A DNA stretch of 64,000 bases from Halichondria panicea (taxonomy: Eukaryota; Porifera; Demospongiae; Suberitida; Halichondriidae), in the NCBI RefSeq assembly GCF_963675165.1, contig NC_087389.1:3072001-3136000 (forward strand), in the 5' to 3' direction. Position numbers and translations under genes: made by a program. The notes under the pieces are model-generated. The model made no database searches and was not told where the DNA came from. It was given only the letters and a program-made list of their open reading frames with translations. Below, one piece after another: positions 54,818-64,000 of the stretch (position 1 is the stretch's first letter; the number at the start of each line of letters is the position of its first letter).

Positions 54818-55883
54818 TGGAATTTTACATAGATCTAGCTTGTAAATCTAGCTTGTAATTGAGCCTCTTACCTCTTAGACCCATAGTTATACTATTAGCT
54901 ACTTTCAGATGATTTTGTTAGCTGGGACCAGACCCACATTGGCCACAACGTCTGGACTTCGAGGAGAATAAGGTAGGGCTGCTGGGAGCTGGTGGCTCTG
55001 GTTCTGGACAAGTGTCAGCGACAGAGCAGAACTCTCGAATTTTGTGAAAGAGGTACGAGACCTTGCGGCTCAATTAGCTCGGGTCGGCGACGACGAGGGT
55101 CGAAGAAACTGGCCCAGTCGTACCTTCTCCACAACCTGTGAGTGAAAATGGTCTTAAACACCTACTTAAACGCACGTCACTTAAACGCACGTCGATTATT
55201 TCAACCATATTTACATACCTTTGTAGGACGATTTGTAAGACGATTTGTAAGGAAGTGTACAGTAGGGTACCGGTAGCATGTCATTGAGGCTGAGGATGAT
55301 TCTTGTGTGTCGCTCAGTCCCATTGTGTCGCTCAGTCCCATTGTGTCGCTCAGTCCCATGGTGTTATTTTTGTTTGTTTTGGCCAGACTTCTCACCTGTA
55401 AATTTAAACTTAAAACTAATGGTTCTATACGAATATGCCATGGTGTGGTTAACCTCGCACAGCTCCCAGCTTCATCACAGAGGAAGTTACGTTTACCTGA
55501 TGAGGAATGGCCTCACAATTTACCCCAAATAGAGCACACTTCCTCGGTAAATAGGCCAAAATAATAGTAAGCACACACCAACACAGATGCGTCCGGCGCG
55601 TGACGATTGGTCACACACAGTCTTGTAGTCTCGTGCTCTGTGTAGGTGGCGCTGAGAGTGGAGTATTGGCTCGTTACAAAGGTATTGGCTTCGTAATTAC
55701 AAGAAATCATAAATCATTAGCAGCTAATAGTAGGGTTGGGCCCACTCACCCAAGCACCCAAGCACAGTTATTTTGAGTTTATATATCTGTTGCCTGAACA
55801 TTGTACAAAAAGTTATAAGAAAACAAAAACAACAACTTTTTGTCATCCCTCAGGGTCTTCAGTGAGGTAAGTGTAGGTCCACA
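54818..55883. other. Unassigned; one 18-bp tandem triplet
   Basis: Between 54990 and 55140 there are open stretches (for example LSNFVKEVRDLAAQLARVGD) with an unproven coding look. At 55308-55361 GTCGCTCAGTCCCATTGT is repeated three times. No further support for a gene was found. Confidence 0.4.
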
Positions 55884-56022
55884 ACAGTGGCGTAGGCAGA
55901 GGGGGGTTATAGCCCCCCCCTTTTGTGTTTAAACCAGCTTGAATCTGTCGATTTATTCTGCGCGCCTGCTCTGGCCCTGCATTTGAGCCCTGCCCTTCCC
56001 AAAATCCTGGCTACGCCACTGC
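55884..56022. mobile_element. Small GTGGCGTAGG-ended element
   Basis: CAGTGGCGTAGGCAGAGGGG and the inverted end TCCTGGCTACGCCACTG bound about 140 bp with a G run and a C run. Related to 34432-34682. Confidence 0.7.
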
Positions 56023-56282
56023 ACAAGACAAACTAGTGGCTTACTGTTCTCAGTCGCCTTGGGTAGTACTAGTGCAGTAACTAAATTTGCTAGGGTGAAG
56101 CTACGCCCTCTTTAATAGGTGCAGAGGTGAGGTCACCATTGTTTTCCTACTGAGCATGCCCAGACAGAATTTGTTATAAAATAGATCTGTTACTATGCTA
56201 TATGCCCACAGGCGCTAGGCATGTGCATGTGCTGCTCTTACCTGCATGCAAGATTCTGCTGCCAACTTGAGAACTGCTGTCA

Positions 56283-56852
56283 TTACCCGAGGCGCGCGTG
56301 GGCGGCCACGGTCTGTTGGTTTGTTTGTTTGTCTGTTGGTATATCTAATCACCTGGGTACCACAGCACTGCGTTTACAGCATGGATAGCCTTCACACAAC
56401 AATATCTTGGTTTAAATAGTGGCAGCTTTTGATGTTTAATAAAAGCTAAGAAGCTTGAACAAACTTTGTGGCTTACTTGGATGTTCTAGCACTGCGTTTA
56501 CAGCATGGGTAGCCTCCATACAACAAGTTAGTACTTTTGATAGTGGCACCTTTCGGTGTTAAAAGCTTCGTTGTCTAATAAAAGCGTAGCTTGAACACTC
56601 CGAACAGGGTCACTAAAGTAGAAAGCTTGAATTATAGCCTACTCCATGCAGGACCTGGAGCCATACTTCTCTGAGACTTCTTTGCTGTGATCCTAATCCA
56701 CAGTGCATATATCTATAGTACCACTACCTGTTCTCAAATGTTCTGTGCAAGTCATACATGATAACAACATCACTATATTATGGCAGCATTATATTTCTGG
56801 TTTCTTTATAATACCAGCCGAGGGTTTGCACTTTAGTGCTCTAGTTTCTGAA
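56283..56852 (+). mobile_element. Family-E dispersed repeat, copy 4
   Basis: ATTACCCGAGGCGCGCGTGG at the start and CCGAGGGTTTGCACTTTAGT, GCTCTAG at the end. Inside, the GCACTGCGTTTACAGCATGG module is duplicated (about 56366 and 56490). Confidence 0.8.
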
Positions 56853-57690
56853 GGAAGAACTGCTTCTGGAATTTCTACAGGAAGGACTGCTATATCACCT
56901 GCTGGAGTTACTTTGTAATTATACTTCACTGTATATATGGTTTAGTAGTATAACAGTACAAACATTCTGTTTTGTATATTGCACTGCAGGAGATTCACTG
57001 GAGATTCACTGGGTACCACCACTTCTTGACAATATTCAACCACCACCACATCCACTACACACTATAGCTTACGAACTATAGCTTAAATCTCTTGACCTTA
57101 ATTATACTCAACTAATTATACTCAACTACAGCACAAAAAGAAGAACAATATCTTCCTCATATCCACATCTACAAAAACTTTCATCTCACATTAATAGTAA
57201 GTTAGTTGTTATTATTTTTAAACGAGCATGTTGGCCGGATTAGTCGCTATTCTGAGTATAAAAAGAGCTGCTGTGGGCGCGACCTTTGACCCCGAAATTT
57301 CCATTCAAGCCTTAGTAACGATTTCTCTTGCACAAAAACGGCACTCCACAAGGGGTCTAGGTGGTTTTTTTCTTAGCAATAAAAAGAGTAACCAAGGGCT
57401 CAAGGTAGGTAGCAGCAAAAAGGCCATGTACAATGCTTCTTTTCATGAGTGTGTAGTAGACAGTATTGCGCATTGGATGATGTTGAAGAAGGTGAATCTG
57501 AAAAATAATTTTCCGAATGTTCATTATTATATCAAACAACATCTGTACAACCATCAGGGCTGTCAAGTGGGCTGCCAGTCAAGTGGGTGCACGGCATCAG
57601 GGGGAAGAAGCTCTCCCTCTAGCGAAGAGGCCGAAGAAAGGTAACGCTAGATGAGAAAATGGGTTATTATTATCATATTAATTTGGACAG
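56853..57690. other. Unassigned; 138-codon ORF of doubtful status
   Basis: The ORF at 57228-57644 reads ECVVDSIAHWMMLKKVNLK and ends SSPSSEEAEER before TAA. A GTAACG just at its end could be a splice donor. Nothing I know matches, and the first half is basic and low in structure. It is listed as a possible exon only. Confidence 0.3.
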
Positions 57691-57699
57691 TCCTTAATG

Positions 57700-59405
57700 C
57701 CCCTGAGCACACGCACATACAGGGGACATAAACATGCACACACACACGCGCGGACTCACACACACACACACCACACACATGCCCACACACACACACAGGG
57801 TGCATACAACACAGGGGGGACACACACACAGGGGACGCACACACACGCACAGGGGGTATACACACGCACACACGCGTGCGGGCACACACACACACACACT
57901 GGGGCACACACACACGCGCGGGCACACACACACACACACACACACGCACGCACACACACACCACACACATGCACACACACACACACACTCACACACACCA
58001 CACACACATGCACGCACACACCACACACTCACACAGGGTGCATACAGCATACAATACAGGGGACACACACACACACACACACAGGGGACACACACACACA
58101 TGCACGCACACACAGGGGCACACACACACGCACATACACGCACATACACGCACATACAGGGGACACAAACACGCACACACACACGCGCGGGCACACACAC
58201 ACACACACTCACACACACCACACACACGCATGCACACACCACACACACGCACAAATGCACACACAGGGTGCATACAACACAGGGGGGACACACACACATA
58301 CACACACACACGCACACGCACACACACGCACGTACACACACACACACACTACACACACACACACTCACACACACCACACACACATGCATACACGCACACA
58401 CAGGGTGCATACAATACAGGGGGGACACTCACACACACCACACACACGCACGCACACACCACACACATGCACAAACGCACACACAGGGTGCATACAACAC
58501 AGGGGGGACACACACACACATACACACACACACACACACACGCACATACACACACACACACAGTCACACACACCACACACACATACCACACACATGCACA
58601 CCGGCACACACAGGGTGCATACAATACAGGGGGGACACACACCGGCACACACACACACACACACACGCACCACAGGGCACACAGGGACACACACCACACA
58701 CTCACACACAGGGGGACACACACACACACACTCACACACAGGGGACATACACACACACACACACAGGGACACACACACGCACACACAGGGGGCACACATA
58801 CGCACACACGCACACACAGGTACACATACACACAGGCACACACACACACACCGGGGGCACACACACGCACACACAGGGACACACAATGGTACACACACAC
58901 ACACACACACGCACACGCAGGGGACACACACATACACAAACACGCACACACACACACACGCACACGCAGGGGACACACGCACACAAACACGCACACACAC
59001 ACAACACACACAAACACACACACATACACAGGGGCACACACACACACACACATACGCACATACGCACACACAACACAGGGGGCACACATGGGTACACCCA
59101 CACACACACGCATACACAGGGGGCACACATACAAACACAAACACAATCACGCACGCACACACACACACACGCACACACACACACACACACGCACACATAC
59201 GCACACACGCAGGACACACAACACAGGATGGCACACATGGGTACACACACACACACAGGGGACACACACACAAACACAAACACAAACATACACGCTCACA
59301 CAGGGGCACACACACACACTCACACACACACGCATATCACACACACACGCACACATACGCACACACATGGGCACACAACACAAGGGGCACGCATGGGTAC
59401 ACACA
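57700..59405. repeat. 1.7-kb CA-rich compound microsatellite/minisatellite
   Basis: Almost unbroken ACAC tracts punctuated by CG steps (ACACGCAC), GGGGACAC and a longer module GGGTGCATACAACACAGGGG that recurs about eight times between 57780 and 58640. Because CACA contains no stop codon, all three forward frames are open for over 500 codons (His/Thr repeats), and the reverse frames read Cys/Val. None is a gene. Confidence 0.97.
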
Positions 59406-60722
59406 TAGAATATACACTGAGCACATACTGACCATGATAATAATACATCAATGTTAGTTTTATCTTGAGGTTTAGGTTTATTCTCTTGTCTCCATCATTC
59501 TGGATTTTGCCCAACGACAATGTCTGGACTCAGTATACGCACAGGTCTTTCCATAGTAAATGAGGTCAATCTTATTTTTTTCTATTTTTATACTAGCTTT
59601 ACCGTTTATTTACCATTTTCCGATGGAATCATGATGCTTATGACGTACTGTACTGAAAACTGTCAATAAAATTTCATGGAAGTGCCCACATAATTTGCCT
59701 GAAGCTAGCAAAGTTGGGATAAAAATTAAGCATAGGTAGATCCAGAGGAGGGTCCCAAACAAGTCACTAAAAATCATGTGAGTGATCTCTGGAGTAAAAT
59801 CAACTGGAGTAAACCATAGATCTACGAGTACAAGTAAACACGTACACACAAAGAAGGCTGAACATACAGTACAGCTCAAGCTCAGGATATAGCAGGCCTA
59901 GCTCCTATCCTGCTCTCACTTGGAGGCCCTTGGTAAGGCTGTAATGAAAATCTAAGCTGCCCTATATTATAGGGACAAAAGCAGCTTAGATTTAAAGGAC
60001 TAAGCTGCTGTGTTTTTCCCTGATAAAGAACATCAAAATTGTGTCTGACACAATTAGAGTTATGAATAATTAAAACGTATTTTTTGCCAACCACAAATGC
60101 TATGTGTTCCAACTGACTGTTATAAGCAAAGCACAAGTGGTCAGCCAAGCATATAAAAATTGAAACGATTTATCCTGTCGCTTACATGTAATTATGTCGT
60201 GATCTGGTGCTGGCTTAAGGTTTTCAATGTAATTTTATACGTATATTACGGCCGGATATGACGTTTTGGGTGTGGTTTAGCAAATAAAATAGAGAACAGT
60301 TATCCTACATTATGTAAAAGTAATTGAGTGAGTAAAAAACAATGTTAAGTTCTAGCTCTAGTACAGCAACACACCGCCTGGAGTTGAGATAAAATAATCA
60401 TACGTGGTACACAATGTTACAACAATATGGACAATGCTTGAGTTGACACACAGAAGATTAACATAGCACATAATACATACCATATAACGGAAAAATTTGA
60501 TGGGGGATTTTTGGCTCAGACTGAGCGATCTGAGCTAAGTTTCTGTTCTCTTGCTTGACAGCGATCTGAGCTGTCGTGATTATTTTTGCTAAGTTCCTGT
60601 TCTCTTGCTTAACGTACGGTAGGGTGAGGGGTGGGGGCAGCAGAGGGGGTGTGGCCTCCATTGTAATTGGTGGGTGCTGCATGTACCTGCATGCAAGGGT
60701 CAATGTAAAATTGAACACGACA
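59406..60722. other. No recognisable feature
   Basis: Two minus ORFs (89 and 88 codons) lack recognisable motifs. Near 59930-60010 a short inversion (AAATCTAAGCTGC against GCAGCTTAGATTT) is present. Around 60525-60605 AAGTTTCTGTTCTCTTGCTT is repeated twice. Confidence 0.45.
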
Positions 60723-60868
60723 TACCGTATATATAGCGGGTAATTTTTGTGGGTAACCGCAAACATTTATACCCACGAATTTAATGCATGCATGATTGCA
60801 AAAGGGTACTATATTCCGCGAAAATTAAATCCGCGAAAGTTTATCCCACGAAATATACCCGCTATACA
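60723..60868. mobile_element. Family-F MITE, 146 bp
   Basis: TACCGTATATATAGCGGGTA and the inverted end TATACCCGCTATA, with the GGTAATTTTTGTGGGT / CCCACGAAATATACCC continuation. It is a short relative of 9204-9425. Confidence 0.8.
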
Positions 60869-62387
60869 TGCAGTATAATTATGGAGGCCATTATGGACAT
60901 TATGGAGGCCAGGCCCGTACCCAGCATTAAATTTGACACAGCTTGTGTTGATACCCATGGCCATACAGTCTATGGGACAATTATGGTAATATTTTACTCT
61001 CCTTGTATAGCACAGTAACTTACTTTTTGTGACCATGTGTTATATGCATATCATGTGAGGATTCTAGAATTTCATGTGCCTGTAGCACCTTGTATTTGGT
61101 TACACTACTACACCCAAAACCATAAATTAAATATCTTCAGATTTTTTCCAATATATCAAATCTTTGGTATACATGTATAGTACGTCTCATACCTATCACT
61201 TTTCAGGTAAAATAGCATTGATTAAACAATAATTTATGGGCAATAATTATTATTACAAAAAAATTAATTACGTGATTAAATTTAGCATCCAAAGTCTAGC
61301 AGGATTACTAGTGGTGATGAAATGCATTGCAGAGGTACAAAAGATAAAGACTCAGAATGAGTATAAACATAATGAGTATAATAGTGATGAAATGTCAAGG
61401 TAGGGACCATCAAACCAACAAACATACACATTTAGTGTAGGTGTGTAGGTGTAGCTATTCTAGTCTTGGTCGCTTCGATGATGGACCTGATGTAAGTTCA
61501 GAATTTCCCCGATCAGGTCATGGAAATTACTCGAAAAGTAGTTACGGCGAGCGTCATCATTATTTTTTTCAACACCTATAAGGAATGTATAATTAAGGTA
61601 TGTGTTTTTTAGATAGCCAAACCGTACATTGTCCACTGAACTGCTTGACATTCCCATACAATTTTACAAAGTGAGTAGTGTGCATATAAGGAGTGACGTT
61701 TTTTGTGTTGGAAGCCTCAGAAATAGTTCAATCCACTCCTTAGCCTACAGTGCTGCACATGCAATCATGGTTGAACAATGATTGCGGTACCTTAGAATGT
61801 AACTCTTCCGATCAGTGGGATCATCAGTCTGTGGGATCATCAGTCTTGTAAAAAAATCAGACTTGTAAGCCTAATTTTGATCAACTAGATGACTGAGTGC
61901 TTCTTGTCAATTCTGCAACTGAATTATGGAACTCTCTGTTATAATAGCTAGAGATAATTACACTAGGCGGATGTCACATGTCTAAGTGAATTAGTTTGAT
62001 TAGCAGGCGAACACGGCCGGAATAAAGGCCTCGTGTACACTGGGCAGCACCTTCGGATTTTTAACGCATTTCGGGAATTAAGAATTAACTCCTCACAGCA
62101 CTAGATGACTTTATGATGTATCGGATTAGATGGGGATGATCTGGAAGGAGGCCTGGTAGTACTCTTGAGAGCTTTGGGGAGGATTTAGTATATCTTTTGG
62201 TAACAATGGCAATAAGCATACAAATAAAAGGAACGTACTTTTCTTGCAAGGTAGCACCTGTTTTCAAGAAGAGACTTGGATAGGGTTTGGTCGATTTCCC
62301 TAGCGATAACCTACATGTATGGTAGTGTTTGTATGGTAGTGTTTGCAATGAAATATTAAAAAAATGGGTGCTAACTTCAACGTATAC
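60869..62387. other. No recognisable feature
   Basis: AT-rich sequence without long ORFs, inverted ends or matches to the repeat families seen elsewhere in the window. Confidence 0.5.
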
Positions 62388-62550
62388 ACGTCTCGTAATT
62401 GCCGGTGAAACCGCACTTCCTTGTTTGGAAGCGACTAAGTGCTTGCAAACCTGTATTGTGCATAACACGTGTAGGGATTCAACTACTTTTATATGGAAAT
62501 GCCAAACGTGGTCAGCCGCTCCTTCTCTTATTTATGGGCTCCTGGTTTTA
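62388..62550. repeat. Fragment of the 20.9-kb MITE
   Basis: CTCGTAATTGCCGGTGAAAC, then GGAAGCGACTAAGTGCTTGC and AGCCGCTCCTTCTCTTATTT, GGGCTCCTG match the right part of 20896-21140. Confidence 0.7.
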
Positions 62551-62754
62551 TGCCATACTTTTAACCATGGTTACCTGTATTTCTGTGGTCTGTGGGAGGA
62601 GTGGGAGGAGTGTCTCAGGAAACACTATTTGTATTTGAGCAGCATGTTCATGAACAGCTGGGTTTTGCGGCAACTACTATCACCAGGTTCTTTGGTTTGA
62701 GGTTCTTTGGTGTTTGGAATCCTTTGGTGTTTGAGAAAGTGTGATATGGTGATA

Positions 62755-62784
62755 TGGCTGCAACTGCTGCAACTGCTGCAACTG
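62755..62784 (+). CDS. Possible short first exon
   Basis: ATGGCTGCAACTGCTGCAAC, continuing TGCTGCAACTG, is followed by a strong donor GTGAGT at 62785. It would encode MAATAATAATG. It could be the start of the damaged gene whose Ulp1-like part follows at 63.2 kb, but the joining exons were not identified. Confidence 0.25.
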
Positions 62785-63214
62785 GTGAGTAGGGTTTAAA
62801 ATTTCGTGCAATTTAATATTATTTTGTCTTCTTTGGAAAATTTCGCGGTATTAAATTTCGTGAAAGTGTGAAAGTTAAATTAAGAGGGTGTGGCATTGGC
62901 ATTTATCTCGCGTAGTTGAGTTCTATCATCATGGATACATTCTCCATAGCATCGATGAGGCTACCATGTCTATCAGGGTACATGGAACATGGAATGCATT
63001 AGTAGGGGAGTGCAAGAGCAGGAACTGCTGTTGTTGTAGGGCATGCTCTCTATTTCTAAGAAGAAGTGGCTCAACAATAACAGCAGAAGATATTCTACAG
63101 ATCTTCCCCAAGGGGGCCCGTGTATGCTCACTTTTTCTGGACAGCGTCAAAATATTAATAAGGTAAAAGCCCTCATTGCTGAGGTGGTACAGGTAGTAGT
63201 AAGAAGGATGCAAC

Positions 63215-63801
63215 AGGTGATATTGATGTGGATATGCCTGCAAAACGGCCAGCCCTATGCAGTGATGTTTGGACAAACCTCGAAAATATTACTTTGTATA
63301 TGGAAGACAAACAGACAAACAGAAGATCCTTGGAAATGATCTATTAAATGACGATTATATCACAGCACAGAATTTGTTAAAGAGACAGTTCCCTTCACCA
63401 GTTGGACATACTGTGTACGATAATTGGGTATGCAACAATTTCTCCACTGCCGTGGTAATCACTGGATTACTGTCAGCACGTTAGGATGTGCTAAAGGTGA
63501 AATTAACATTTTTGATTCAATATTCTCTTCACTCGATAAAGATATTCTGAGCAACATTTTCAAAAACAATAGCCTTTGTTTCAAGAACGCTGATGTTCAC
63601 AAACAGAAAGGACTGTGGTCTTTTTGCCATAGCTTTTGCAACGCATCTTGCTATGCTAATGGTACTAGTCCCACCTGTGTTTCATTTGATCAAAGTTCAT
63701 TTGATCAAAGTAGTCATCTTGTATCATGCATTAGCCCATTAGCCTATCAATTTATTTCCTATGCTGTAAAATTGTTGATACCATTCCATCCCAGAACATG
63801 A
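63215..63801 (+). pseudogene. Second Ulp1/C48-type protease remnant
   Basis: It enters after an AACAG acceptor with DIDVDMPAKRPALCSD, then VWTNLENITLYMEDKQT. A shift at about 63335 leads to LLNDDYITAQNLLKRQFP, and another at about 63435 to GNHWITVSTLGCAKGEINIFDS (in part). A small deletion at about 63610 moves the catalytic DCGLFAIAF box into a different frame from the preceding HKQKG. The His and Asp are therefore in one frame and the Cys in another. It is a clear homologue of 52357-52868 that retains the segment missing there, so the two copies broke independently. Confidence 0.7.
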
Positions 63802-64000
63802 TATAAACATAAAACTATTTTATTATTATAAGTCCAGAATTTCTAAATGCAATTGATGATGATTTCAGGATGAGATTCGAATCGATTGCCGTTCAATCAC
63901 ACTTAACCTTAAATCAACAGGTTCCTCGGTTCCACTCTCTAGTTGCTTGCAAACGATATCACCACACCACTCCTGAAATTTATACAGAATAAATACATGT
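63802..64000. other. No recognisable feature
   Basis: AT-rich tail after the protease remnant; the window ends before anything else can be recognised. Confidence 0.4.

Noticed and set aside
54441..54845. 134-codon plus ORF opposite the Tigger relic
   Set aside because: It is antisense to the transposase remnant and runs into the family-F MITE end.
57697..59457. ORFs of 586, 565 and 510 codons (His/Thr) and reverse Cys/Val ORFs up to 320 codons
   Set aside because: They are translations of the CA microsatellite, which contains no stop codon in any frame. Overlapping open frames in all phases are a composition effect.

Overview
This is eukaryotic, invertebrate-type nuclear DNA: coding sequence comes as short exons bounded by GT..AG introns (some only about 50 bp), and most of the window is layered transposable elements and microsatellites. 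Two conserved animal genes can be read by eye: ribosomal protein S10 (plus strand, about 5.3-12.0 kb) and the anaphase-promoting complex subunit APC5/ANAPC5 (minus strand, about 39.8 down to 23.1 kb). The compact introns beside TE-filled long ones, and the many small inverted-repeat elements ending in ACCGTATAGCG-type motifs, suggest a basal metazoan, most likely a demosponge. That assignment is inference. No bacterial-style operons, rRNA, tRNA or CRISPR arrays were seen.

Layout. 0-5.1 kb: nested inverted-repeat elements. 5.3-12.0 kb: the 3' four exons of RPS10 with TE-filled introns. 12.3-14.5 kb: a 1.2-kb palindromic foldback and a dispersed repeat (called family E here). 15.1-20.8 kb: a 5.67-kb unit with inverted ends and a 7-bp target duplication. 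It contains a broken R2-group-like retrotransposon (reverse transcriptase, zinc knuckle, restriction-like endonuclease) and the N-terminal part of a second transposon protein. 20.9-23 kb: small elements. 23.1-39.8 kb: ANAPC5 in 16 recognisable exons, with three long introns full of elements, including a 2.0-kb family-A element inserted inside a family-E copy. 40-46 kb: small inverted-repeat elements and a 1.8-kb foldback whose arms are 26-bp tandem repeats. 46.3-48.1 kb: a spliced gene resembling the CaRF/ALS2CR8-like family. 48.5-54.8 kb: family-D repeats, a broken Ulp1-like protease gene and a broken pogo/Tigger transposase. 55-57 kb: repeats. 57.7-59.4 kb: a 1.7-kb CA-rich compound microsatellite. 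59.4-64 kb: mostly featureless, ending in a second broken Ulp1-like copy.

The two conserved genes have unrelated basic functions (ribosome; ubiquitin ligase of mitosis) and no linkage of function is implied. The most interesting material is the family-A transposon. Three copies here have the same terminal motif and 7-bp target duplications, and one of them encloses an R2-like reverse transcriptase. Also notable are an apparent 2-bp frameshift and a missing central segment in ANAPC5, and NRF-1-like palindromes (GCGCATGCGC) carried by several different repeat families. All calls come from reading the sequence; family names rest on motif recall, not on searches.
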